DNA of 64,000 nt from NCBI GenBank assembly GCA_964631375.1, contig CAZVYQ010000004.1, forward strand, positions 28,921 through 92,920, written 5' to 3'. Below are positions 24,205 through 31,991 of this stretch, piece by piece. Under the pieces are notes generated by a model, which saw only the letters and a program-made list of their open reading frames with translations, searched no databases and was not told where the DNA came from. Position 1 is the stretch's first letter. The number at the start of each line of letters is the position of its first letter. Position numbers and translations under genes: made by a program. The DNA comes from JAAYYM01 sp964631375 (GTDB lineage: Bacteria > Bacillota > Clostridia > Lachnospirales > Lachnospiraceae).

Positions 24205-24708
24205 TTGAATGATACAGATGATATACAGAAGATGTATCAAGAGTATGCGGTGCCGATTAAACGTTATGTTCTGTCACTATGCGGTAACGAGACTGTAGCA
24301 GAGGATGTCACGGCAGATACATTTTATAAGGCAATCAAGAATATCGACAGCTTTCAGAGTGGCAGGATGTTTACATGGCTCTGCACGATCGCAAAAAATA
24401 CATATCTTGATCTGATTAAGAAGAAGGAATCATCCAATCTCTCATTGACAGAGGAGATGGAGAATCAGGTGCCGGATGAACAGCTGCAGCCGGAACAGGC
24501 GATGCTTCAAAGAGAAGACAGGATGCAGCTTTACAGCATGATACAGAGATTACTGCCGGAGGAAAGGGATGTTGTTTATTTAAGGATTTTTGCAGACCTG
24601 TCCTTTCGAGAGATCGGAACTGTCATGGGGAGAAGTGAGAACTGGGCGAGAGTCATATTTTATAGAAGTAAAAACAAACTGAAGGGATGGATAGAAAATG
24701 AGGATTGA
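24205..24708 (+). CDS. ECF RNA polymerase sigma factor
   Basis: A 167-residue ECF sigma factor. Region 2 is present (YAVPIKRYVLSLCGNETVAED, then ADTFYKAIKNIDSF and MFTWLCTIAKNTYLDLI), and region 4 follows (LLPEERDVVYLRIFADLSF, REIGTVMGRSENWARVIFYR). I place the start at TTG 24205, eight bases after GAGGAGGTG. The in-frame ATG at 24169 lies inside the promoter-like element and has no ribosome site. It overlaps the anti-sigma gene by 11 bases, a classic sigma/anti-sigma pair. The inducing signal is unknown. Confidence 0.9.
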   Translation: MNDTDDIQKMYQEYAVPIKRYVLSLCGNETVAEDVTADTFYKAIKNIDSFQSGRMFTWLCTIAKNTYLDLIKKKESSNLSLTEEMENQVPDEQLQPEQAMLQREDRMQLYSMIQRLLPEERDVVYLRIFADLSFREIGTVMGRSENWARVIFYRSKNKLKGWIENED

Positions 24709-25498
24709 ATTACCATGTGAAATAATAAAGGATTTATTACCAAACTATATCGATGGATTGGAAAGTGATGTAACAAAAACAGCGGTGGAGGAACATCTGT
24801 CTTCATGTGAGAGCTGTAGTGAGATCTGCGATGCCATGAAGAAGGGATATGACCAGAAAGCAGATGCGGAGCCGGAACAGGCAGTAAAGGAAGAAAAGGT
24901 ATTGTTTCGCAAGATCAACAGGAAATTAAACCGCAAGGTGAAAATCGTGATTGCTGTCGGAGTGGCTGTTCTGTTAATAGCGGTAGGGGCATTTGAACTG
25001 CTCTTTAATGCGGTGATCAGGGAGGTGCCAAGGCAGGAGGTCGAGGTAACTGCTGAGGTCTATCCGATGGCGGAGATCGCTGCATCTGACCAGACAATGG
25101 ATGGAGTGGGATATGGAATCAACAGTGGTGGAGATGAGGTATGTGTTGTCCGCACAGGAGATGAAGCACCGGGAGAAGATGAGCCGAGTTTTACCATCAG
25201 TATCCCTGATTTTCCAGAAAGCCACATAGCAGTAACTCCCGCACTCATGGAGGAGTATGATACTTTGACAATGATCAAATGGAAGTCCCCTTATTTTCTG
25301 CGGGCAATTCTATGGGATATCAGAGAGACGGATGGGCAACGGATCATGTATATCGAGCATTATAAAACAACAATTCTAAACAGCAAAGAAGCAAACAGTG
25401 GGAGCTATACAACCTCGATTGATTTCGGAACGCTTGACAAAATTGTATATCTGGAAAAGGACGGATCAGAGACGGTGTTGTGGGAAAACAAGGATTAA
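24698..25498 (+). CDS. Membrane-bound zinc-finger anti-sigma factor
   Basis: A 266-residue protein. Residues 1-45 form a zinc-finger anti-sigma domain (CEIIKDLLPNYIDGLESD, then HLSSCESCSEIC, giving the HisXXXCysXXCys ligands). A charged linker and one membrane helix (about residues 75-98, IVIAVGVAVLLIAVGAFELL) follow, then an extracytoplasmic domain of about 165 residues with no family I recognise. It should hold the sigma factor from the overlapping upstream gene at the membrane and release it on an external signal, possibly after proteolysis. ATG 24698 lies within the sigma gene. Confidence 0.88.
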   Translation: MRIELPCEIIKDLLPNYIDGLESDVTKTAVEEHLSSCESCSEICDAMKKGYDQKADAEPEQAVKEEKVLFRKINRKLNRKVKIVIAVGVAVLLIAVGAFELLFNAVIREVPRQEVEVTAEVYPMAEIAASDQTMDGVGYGINSGGDEVCVVRTGDEAPGEDEPSFTISIPDFPESHIAVTPALMEEYDTLTMIKWKSPYFLRAILWDIRETDGQRIMYIEHYKTTILNSKEANSGSYTTSIDFGTLDKIVYLEKDGSETVLWENKD

Positions 25499-25523
25499 GT
25501 AAGTCCGGAAACGATAGAAATGG

Positions 25524-25551
25524 TGTATGTGAATGATACATACATCATTTT
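25524..25551 (+). terminator. Terminator after the anti-sigma gene
   Basis: TGTATGT (25524-25530) pairs with ACATACA (25538-25544), followed by TCATTTTTG. The stem is short, so efficiency is uncertain. Confidence 0.5.
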
Positions 25552-25572
25552 TGTATGTAAATGTCACAATAC

Positions 25573-25601
25573 TTGTGTGATGATTTAATAAATGATATGA
25601 T
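25573..25601 (+). promoter_or_regulatory. Sigma-A-like promoter of the NYN-domain gene
   Basis: TTGTGT (25573-25578), a 17-bp spacer and TATGAT (25596-25601), 46 bp before the start codon. Confidence 0.6.
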
Positions 25602-25646
25602 GTATCTGTCGGAAAATATTACGATATGCTAAGAAAATGAGGATGA

Positions 25647-26633
25647 ATGATGGAAAGTAATGAAAAGAGACTGGCAGTATTGATTGATTCGGAGAATGTA
25701 TCATCAAAATATATCAAGTACATTTTAGATGAGATATCAAATTACGGGGTGGCTACTTATAAGAGGATTTATGGAGACTGGACCAATAAAAAAGCTCCAC
25801 GGTGGGAAAAGGTGGCACTGGAGAATTCGTTGACACCGATTCAGCAATATGTTTATACAAAAGGGAAAAATGCAACTGATTCTGCTATGATCATTGATGC
25901 GATGGATATTTTATATTCAGGAAATGTGGACGGGTTTTGTCTGGTATCCAGTGACAGCGATTTTACCAGACTTGCATCAAGACTCAGAGAATCGGGTATG
26001 CTTGTCATTGGTATGGGTGAACAGAAGACAAATGAGGCATTTATTGCATCCTGTACCTTGTTTAAGTATTTAGAGATACTGGCAGCAGAGGATACAGATG
26101 ATGAGGAGGATAATGAGGAACCGGTCAAACCTGGGGCTTCTGCTACAAAGGCAGAGCCAAAAGAACCAAAGGTTAATTTTGCATCCAAGAAGGTCATAGA
26201 GGACACGATTTTAAAAATCATTGCAGACAATGATTCCAAGGACAGGATCACAACCGCTGGAGAGGTGGGAAGCAAGTTGAACAGCCGTTATCCGGACTTT
26301 GATGTCAGAAATTATGGTTATTCTCAGCTGTCTCAATTCCTGCGAAGCTGTAAGGGGATCGAAGTCAAGCAGCAGGGTAAATCCCTGAATGTCAGACCTG
26401 TGACCAGTCAGATTACGATCAGTGAGATCGAGGCCACTGTCAGAGAACTGGTGCAGAGCAGTAAAGAAGGCAAGGTCAACATGAGCGAAATGAAGCGACA
26501 ACTGGAGAAGAAATACAAGGGGTTCAACATCCGTGATTATAAATACAGCAAGTTTTCACAGTTTATTGAGGACATGAGTTCAGTGACTGTTAAAGAAAAC
26601 CATGTTGTATCAACCGAACAATTTGTGTCATAG
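25647..26633 (+). CDS. NYN-domain protein with two OST-HTH (LOTUS) domains
   Basis: A 328-residue protein. Residues 1-150 form a NYN/LabA-like PIN-fold domain with the expected acidic residues (AVLIDSENV, NATDSAMIIDAMDIL, VSSDSDFTRLASRLRE), suggesting a metal-dependent RNase. After an acidic linker (EDTDDEEDNEEP), two related winged-helix segments follow at about residues 178-252 and 258-328. They share the pattern YPDFDVRNYGYSQLSQFLRS and YKGFNIRDYKYSKFSQFIED, typical of OST-HTH/LOTUS RNA-binding domains. The architecture suggests RNA binding with cleavage; the target is unknown. It has its own promoter and lies 54 bases before the oxidoreductase gene. Confidence 0.88.
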   Translation: MMESNEKRLAVLIDSENVSSKYIKYILDEISNYGVATYKRIYGDWTNKKAPRWEKVALENSLTPIQQYVYTKGKNATDSAMIIDAMDILYSGNVDGFCLVSSDSDFTRLASRLRESGMLVIGMGEQKTNEAFIASCTLFKYLEILAAEDTDDEEDNEEPVKPGASATKAEPKEPKVNFASKKVIEDTILKIIADNDSKDRITTAGEVGSKLNSRYPDFDVRNYGYSQLSQFLRSCKGIEVKQQGKSLNVRPVTSQITISEIEATVRELVQSSKEGKVNMSEMKRQLEKKYKGFNIRDYKYSKFSQFIEDMSSVTVKENHVVSTEQFVS

Positions 26634-26687
26634 TAAGTGATAATCTTATGTTTCACAAGTGATCAAAGTAAAGAGAGGAGTGTCGGT

Positions 26688-27674
26688 ATGAAAATTGGTA
26701 TCTTAGGAGCAGGTGGAATCGCCGCCACCATGGCAGCTACATTACGTGGGATGAAGGCAGCCGGAGATGATGTAGAATTATATGCAATCGGAGCCAGAAA
26801 CAAAGAACGTGCAGAGAAACTGGCAGTGGAGTATGGATTTGAAAAGTCCTATGGTTCTTATGAGGAATTGGTATCTGACCCTATGCTGGAGCTGGTGTAT
26901 ATTGCAACTCCACATTCACATCACTGTGAGCATACGAAGCTGTGCCTGGCACATGGCAAGCATGTGTTGTGTGAGAAGGCCTTTGCAGCCAATACAAAGC
27001 AGGCAGAAGAAATGATCAAGATGGCAGAGGAGAAGGGCTTGTTGTTGACAGAAGCTATCTGGACACGCTATATGCCGATGAGACAGACAATTGATGATGT
27101 TGTGGCAAGTGGGGTGATTGGCAAGATTACTTCGCTGTCTGCTAATCTCGGATATGTAATCCATCAGGTGGAGCGTATTATGGACCCGGCTCTTGCAGGG
27201 GGTGCATTGTTGGATCTGACAGTTTATCCGATCAATTTCTCGCTGATGGTGTTTGGAGATAAAATTGCTCAGACAGATGCGATGTGTGTGAAGACACCAA
27301 CCGGTGTGGATGGACAGGATACGGTTGTATTCACTTATGAGGACGGCAAAATGGCTAATCTGTATACTACAGTTTATGCGCAGACTGACCGACGAGGAAT
27401 TATCAACGGAGACAAAGGCTTTATTCAGATAGAAAACATCAATGATTATGAAGAAATCAATGTGTACGATCTGGAACGAAAGATCATAGCGACCTATCAG
27501 GCACCTGCACAGATCACCGGTTATGAGTATGAGGTGCGAGCAGCAGTCAAGGCAGTCAAGGAAGGAAAATTGGAGTGTGCAGAGATGCCGCATAGTGAGA
27601 CGATCAAGGTTATGAAGATCATGGATGATATCAGAGCCGGATTTGGAATTGTTTTTCCGTTTGAAACGTGCTGA
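26688..27674 (+). CDS. Gfo/Idh/MocA family oxidoreductase
   Basis: A 328-residue NAD(P)-dependent sugar or polyol dehydrogenase-like protein. The Rossmann motif GILGAGGIAATMA opens the chain, VYIATPHSHHCEHTKLCL and GKHVLCEKAF (catalytic-type lysine in CEKAF) follow, and the C-terminal half is the usual alpha/beta substrate domain. The family oxidises or reduces sugars, inositols or sugar nucleotides; the substrate is unknown. ATG 26688 follows AGAGAGGAG; an upstream in-frame ATG has no ribosome site. The next gene encodes a GH9 enzyme 28 bases later, so both may act on the same glycan-derived sugar. Confidence 0.9.
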   Translation: MKIGILGAGGIAATMAATLRGMKAAGDDVELYAIGARNKERAEKLAVEYGFEKSYGSYEELVSDPMLELVYIATPHSHHCEHTKLCLAHGKHVLCEKAFAANTKQAEEMIKMAEEKGLLLTEAIWTRYMPMRQTIDDVVASGVIGKITSLSANLGYVIHQVERIMDPALAGGALLDLTVYPINFSLMVFGDKIAQTDAMCVKTPTGVDGQDTVVFTYEDGKMANLYTTVYAQTDRRGIINGDKGFIQIENINDYEEINVYDLERKIIATYQAPAQITGYEYEVRAAVKAVKEGKLECAEMPHSETIKVMKIMDDIRAGFGIVFPFETC

Positions 27675-27702
27675 GAAAGCCTATTTAGTTAAGGAGGGTA
27701 CA

Positions 27703-29292
27703 ATGATACAGATCATTGTCGATCAGGTAGGTTATAAACCACAGGAAAGAAAAACTGCAGTCATCAGAGGAACCGTACCTCGGACATTTGCCGTAGAAGA
27801 TATCAACAGCAAGAAGGTCATATATACAGGAGAGCTGTCAGAGCCGATTCAAAATGAACGTGCAGGCGAGACAGATTATATTGCAGATTTTTCAGATGTT
27901 AAAACTTCTGGAAGATACAGGGTACTTGCAGAGGGCTGCAGACCATCCATGGCTTTTTCAATCGGCGACAATATCTATGATGAAATGACAAACAGTCTGT
28001 TACGATTTTTCTATCTGCAGCGATGCGGTGTAGAACTCTCTGTGCAGCTGGCAGGGGACTTTGCTCATCCGAGCTGTCATAATACGTTAGCCAGACTCTA
28101 CGGAACCGATCAGAAAATGGATGTCAGAGGCGGCTGGCACGATGCAGGTGATTATGGACGGTATATTGTCGCTGCGGCGGTTGCGGTGGCGGATCTGCTG
28201 TTAGCTTATGAAAACAATCCGATGCTTTATGGACAAAACCTCAACATTCCTGAGAGTTCTGCTGCATTACCTGACATCCTGAGTGAGGTGCGTTTTGAAC
28301 TGGAATGGATGCTCAAAATGCAGAATGAGCAAACTGGAGAAGTCTATCATAAGGTTACCTGTGCCGACTTTCCGGAGCTGCAGGTGATGCCCCAGGAGGA
28401 AAGAGAAGCGTTATACTTATGTCCACCATCGATCACTGCTACGGCTGATTTTGCTGCTGTGATGGCAATGGCGATGCGGTTTTATCTGGATTATGATGAG
28501 ATGTTTGCAAAAAGGTGCTTGAGGGCTTCCATCAAGGCATATGATGCAATGAAGCGTATGTTTCTGCCTGGTGGATTTGTAAATCCGAAGAATATTGTAA
28601 CAGGAGAATATGGTGATCGTTCAGATGCAGACGAGCGTTACTGGGCGGCAGCACAGTTGTATCAGACAACCGGAGATGAAAGATATCATACAGATCTGAT
28701 GAATTTATTGAAAAATGGTTTTATGCACGGATATGGCTGGATGGATGTAGGCTCTTTCGGAAACATTGCCTATCTGTCCACACATCAATATCCAACAGAT
28801 GAGGTGCTCAAAAAGAACATGGAACATTCCATGGTGGAATTTGCCAATATGCTGACAGAGCGGATCAAGAGAGACAGCTATGGGTATTCACTCCATGAGT
28901 TTGAATGGGGCTCCAATATGTATGTTGCCAACAATGCATGTATTTTGAATGATGCTTATAGGATTACCGGAGATGAAAAGTATCTGACGGCTGTCAGGGA
29001 ACAGATCCATTATCTGCTCGGAAAGAATGCAAATGCAACCTGTTTTGTGACTGGCTTCGGAACACTTTCACCAAAGAATCCACATCACAGACCCTCAGCA
29101 GCAAGACATCGTGCTATGCGGGGGATGCTTGTCGGTGGACCGGATGAGGGCTTTCATGATGCCTGTACATTAGAAAAACTCAAGGATGTACCACCTGCAA
29201 GGGTATATGCAGACGAGCAGGACAGTTATTCCACAAATGAAGTTACGATCTATTGGAATTCCGCATTGCTTTTGGCTCTTTCTACAATTTAG
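27703..29292 (+). CDS. Intracellular glycoside hydrolase family 9 enzyme
   Basis: A 529-residue GH9 enzyme. An N-terminal Ig-like CelD_N domain (IIVDQVGYKPQERKTAVIRG, ending near residue 95 in GRYRVLAEG...MAFSIGD) precedes the alpha/alpha barrel. The catalytic base region GGWHDAGDYGRY is near residue 145. Towards the end are HYLLGKNANATCFVTGFG, NPHHRPSAAR and the proton-donor region YSTNEVTIYWNSALL. There is no signal peptide, so it acts in the cytoplasm, probably on imported cellodextrins or other beta-glucan oligosaccharides rather than cellulose. ATG 27703 follows AAGGAGGG. Confidence 0.92.
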   Translation: MIQIIVDQVGYKPQERKTAVIRGTVPRTFAVEDINSKKVIYTGELSEPIQNERAGETDYIADFSDVKTSGRYRVLAEGCRPSMAFSIGDNIYDEMTNSLLRFFYLQRCGVELSVQLAGDFAHPSCHNTLARLYGTDQKMDVRGGWHDAGDYGRYIVAAAVAVADLLLAYENNPMLYGQNLNIPESSAALPDILSEVRFELEWMLKMQNEQTGEVYHKVTCADFPELQVMPQEEREALYLCPPSITATADFAAVMAMAMRFYLDYDEMFAKRCLRASIKAYDAMKRMFLPGGFVNPKNIVTGEYGDRSDADERYWAAAQLYQTTGDERYHTDLMNLLKNGFMHGYGWMDVGSFGNIAYLSTHQYPTDEVLKKNMEHSMVEFANMLTERIKRDSYGYSLHEFEWGSNMYVANNACILNDAYRITGDEKYLTAVREQIHYLLGKNANATCFVTGFGTLSPKNPHHRPSAARHRAMRGMLVGGPDEGFHDACTLEKLKDVPPARVYADEQDSYSTNEVTIYWNSALLLALSTI

Positions 29293-29295
29293 ATC

Positions 29296-29336
29296 AAAAA
29301 AGGAACTCGCATGACGGTGCGAATTCCTTTTTTAAA
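29296..29336. terminator. Bidirectional terminator between GH9 and rpsT
   Basis: AAAAAAGGAA-CTCGCA pairs with TGCGAA-TTCCTTTTTT around a TGACGG loop. Poly-A on one flank and poly-T on the other let it serve both convergent genes. Confidence 0.85.
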
Positions 29337-29353
29337 TAGTAATGCTTCTATAA

Positions 29354-29617
29354 TTATGCCAGCTTGTTAACTGCCTTTGATAAACGAGAAACTTTTCTTG
29401 AGGATGTGCTTTTATGATATACACCCTTGGAAGTTGCTTTGTCGATTACGGAAGTTGCTTCCAGTAATGCAGCACTTGCAGCCTCTTTATCATTTGCTTC
29501 GATTGCAGTGTAAACTTTCTTCACATAAGTTTTTACTTTAGACTTTTCTGCTTTGTTTCTTGCAGCCTTTGTCTCGTTTACAAGAATTCTCTTCTTTGCT
29601 GATTTGATATTAGCCAA
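29354..29617 (-). CDS. rpsT: 30S ribosomal protein S20
   Basis: An 87-residue S20 with the usual opening ANIKSAKKRILVNETKAARN and C-terminal GVYHKSTSSRKVSRLSKAVN. It binds 16S rRNA in the small subunit. The start is TTG at 29617, eight bases after AGGAGG; a GTG three codons earlier overlaps the ribosome site. E. coli rpsT also starts at UUG, where the weak start is tied to autoregulation, so the same could apply here. The gene is divergent from gpr, the arrangement known from Bacillus. Confidence 0.96.
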   Translation of the reverse strand: MANIKSAKKRILVNETKAARNKAEKSKVKTYVKKVYTAIEANDKEAASAALLEATSVIDKATSKGVYHKSTSSRKVSRLSKAVNKLA

Positions 29618-29717
29618 GACCCACACCTCCTATTACACAAAAATAATAGATAAAAGCGTCCCTAATCACTACAACGTAGAATTCCGGACACGGACGTATC
29701 TACGCGGACACTCATAT

Positions 29718-29746
29718 AGTTTAGTAGACATTTGGGAATCTGTCAA
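29718..29746 (-). promoter_or_regulatory. Sigma-A promoter of rpsT
   Basis: On the minus strand a perfect TTGACA (29746-29741), a 17-bp spacer and TAAACT (29723-29718). The leader to the TTG start is about 95 bases and contains an inverted repeat (CGTAGA at 29675-29680 with TCTACG at 29699-29704). Confidence 0.75.
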
Positions 29747-29801
29747 GTATAAATCCAGAAGAATTTGCAGACAATAATGCAAAAGGAGAGGAAATGAGAC
29801 G

Positions 29802-30662
29802 ATGGCTGATTTTCATGTGAGAACGGATCTGGCTTTGGAAGCGAAGGAAAGTGCTGATGAAAAAAAGGAAGATGTCAGAGGCGTGCGGGTAGAGGAATTC
29901 TATGAAGAAAGCAGTGACATCAGGATTACCAAGGTCATTATAGAGAGTAAAAACGGTGCAAAGGAGCTGGGCAAGCCGATGGGAACCTATATTACACTGG
30001 AAGCTCCTAATATGGCTGAGCCTGATGAGGAGTATCACAGCGAGATTTCTGAAGAACTTGCAAAACACGTCAATGCTCTTTTGCCTAAGACGGAAGGAGA
30101 AAAATCCATTCTCATCGTGGGTCTTGGGAACCGTGAGGTAACTCCGGATGCACTTGGCCCCAATGTTGTGAATAATATGATGATCACGCGGCATATCATT
30201 AAAGAGTACGGAAAAGCAGCCTATGGAAGAGAAGAGGTCAACTTGATCAGTGCGATTGTGCCGGGAGTGATGGCACAGACTGGAATGGAAGCATCTGAAA
30301 TCGTAAAGGGAATCATAGATGAGACAAATCCGGATGTGGTCATTGCAATTGATGCCTTGGCAGCCCGTAGTACGAAACGTCTGAACAAGACCATACAAGT
30401 GACAGATACAGGGATTCATCCCGGTTCCGGTGTGGGAAATCATCGCAATGCCATCACTCATGAGAGCCTGGGAGTTCCTGTGATTGCAATTGGCGTACCG
30501 ACTGTGGTAGATGCGGCAACCATTATCAGCGATGCAACTGAGCAGACCTTTCACGGTAACCGCGAACTTGGTAATTTCTATATGACTCCAAAAAATATCG
30601 ATGAAACAGTTAAGCGTTTGGGCTTTACTATTTCAGAAGCTTTGAATATTGCACTTGCATAA
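29802..30662 (+). CDS. gpr: Spore germination protease GPR
   Basis: A 286-residue GPR protease, which degrades small acid-soluble spore proteins during germination. The N-terminus FHVRTDLALEAKE matches the pro-segment that is removed when the zymogen is activated. The core has VRVEEFYEESSDIRITKVII, LIVGLGNREVTPDALGP and IAIDALAARSTKRL. It is shorter than Bacillus GPR, in line with many Clostridia. An AAAGGAGAGG ribosome site lies upstream, though about 16 bases from the ATG. It is followed 15 bases later by spoIIP, as in Bacillus subtilis. I could not identify a convincing sporulation promoter. Confidence 0.95.
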   Translation: MADFHVRTDLALEAKESADEKKEDVRGVRVEEFYEESSDIRITKVIIESKNGAKELGKPMGTYITLEAPNMAEPDEEYHSEISEELAKHVNALLPKTEGEKSILIVGLGNREVTPDALGPNVVNNMMITRHIIKEYGKAAYGREEVNLISAIVPGVMAQTGMEASEIVKGIIDETNPDVVIAIDALAARSTKRLNKTIQVTDTGIHPGSGVGNHRNAITHESLGVPVIAIGVPTVVDAATIISDATEQTFHGNRELGNFYMTPKNIDETVKRLGFTISEALNIALA

Positions 30663-30677
30663 AGCATATAATGATTT

Positions 30678-31946
30678 ATGGGACAAAATAGACGTGATAG
30701 AAGAACAGGTATTATTTTGCTCTGCATCCTGATTATTTCAGGGTGCTTTTATGCGTTGTTTACTTCTTGGGAGGACACCTTTAGGGAAGTGCTGAAAAAA
30801 GAAATCAGACCTAAAATCTATCTCGAAGAGATCATACAGGAGGAAATTTTGAAAACACATATGCCCTCTATGCTCTATCTGTTAGACCGGGATGTCTCAT
30901 CCATTCCACTCAAAAAGGACTCCTGTACAGCTGCAGAATATCTGTGGGAAGCAGTCATTCGCTCGGCTCCTGTACTTGCCTATGCAAGAGATGAAGGTGA
31001 GTATGAGACGCAGATTGAGGATGAACATGCATATGATGCCATACAACAGTGTGAGGGGGCAGATGAAGAAGCAGAGCGGACAGAAGAGATTCCCATAATC
31101 ATTACACCTGAGTCGGAGGTCGTGGAGCAGATCGTGGAAGAAAATACGGAATCCCATCCTGAGAAAGAACGAGAACCGTTGGTCTCTTTTTCCTTAGAAG
31201 AATTACAAGACTTTACATATCTGCTCAGCCATTTTTATACTGTGGATAAGGCAACCAGTATTGATGCAGACCGGCTGTCAGCTGCAACGATGCTGGAACA
31301 GGATATGCATCTGGAGCCACAGACTAAGGAGGAGGATTATCAGATATTGATCTACCATACACATTCCGAAGAGGGCTATATTGACAGCATTCCGGGTGAC
31401 GAGATGACAACGGTTGTTGGAGTCGGAGCAAGACTAACCGAGTTGCTGACCGAACGAGGGTATGCTGTACTACACCATCGAGGCAAGTATGATCTGGAGA
31501 ACAGGGATTATGCATATGCCAATGCAGAGCCGGCATTGGAGCAGATTTTGGAGGAACATCCTCAGATAGAGGTCATCATTGACATCCACCGTGACGGGGT
31601 CGCAGAGGGACGTCACCTTGTATCTGAAGTTGATGGCAGACAGATGGCACAATTCATGTTCTTTAATGGTCTTTCCTATACGACAAAGCTGGGAAATATT
31701 GAGTATCTTCCCAATGCCTATATTCGTGAGAATCTGGCGTTTGCCTTTCAGCTGCAGATGAAAAGTGCTCAGTACTACCCGAATCTCGCACGAAAGATTT
31801 ATCTGAAGGGTTATCGCTATAATATGCACTATCGACCCAGGAGCCTGTTGATCGAGGTGGGAGCTCAGACCAATACGCTTTCAGAGGCCTTGAACACCAT
31901 GGAGCCGCTTGCTGACATTCTGGATATGGTCTTGTCTGGTGAATGA
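30678..31946 (+). CDS. spoIIP: Stage II sporulation protein P
   Basis: A 422-residue cell-wall hydrolase of the engulfment machinery. It has an N-terminal membrane anchor (GIILLCILIISGCFYALF), a long acidic linker (about residues 95-175, rich in Glu) and a C-terminal amidase/endopeptidase domain with YQILIYHTHSEEGY, VIIDIHRDG and LLIEVGAQTNT. With SpoIID and SpoIIM it thins septal peptidoglycan so that the mother cell can engulf the forespore. ATG 30678 has no recognisable Shine-Dalgarno sequence, and no better start exists, so translation may depend on gpr upstream. Confidence 0.93.
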   Translation: MGQNRRDRRTGIILLCILIISGCFYALFTSWEDTFREVLKKEIRPKIYLEEIIQEEILKTHMPSMLYLLDRDVSSIPLKKDSCTAAEYLWEAVIRSAPVLAYARDEGEYETQIEDEHAYDAIQQCEGADEEAERTEEIPIIITPESEVVEQIVEENTESHPEKEREPLVSFSLEELQDFTYLLSHFYTVDKATSIDADRLSAATMLEQDMHLEPQTKEEDYQILIYHTHSEEGYIDSIPGDEMTTVVGVGARLTELLTERGYAVLHHRGKYDLENRDYAYANAEPALEQILEEHPQIEVIIDIHRDGVAEGRHLVSEVDGRQMAQFMFFNGLSYTTKLGNIEYLPNAYIRENLAFAFQLQMKSAQYYPNLARKIYLKGYRYNMHYRPRSLLIEVGAQTNTLSEALNTMEPLADILDMVLSGE

Positions 31947-31991
31947 AAAAATGATATACTTGTGATTAATTGTAATTATTGGAGGAATCCC

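Noticed and set aside
26916..27593. 225-codon minus-strand frame opposite the Gfo/Idh/MocA gene
   Set aside because: Composition is typical of an antisense shadow; the sense frame carries clear family motifs.
29747..29780. Forespore sigma-F/G promoter before gpr (GTATA ... CAATAAT)
   Set aside because: The spacing of about 20 bp is too long for the forespore sigma consensus.
29721..30554. 277-codon open frame on the minus strand opposite gpr
   Set aside because: It is the mirror frame of a well-conserved gene, rich in Cys and His, with no recognisable domain or ribosome site.
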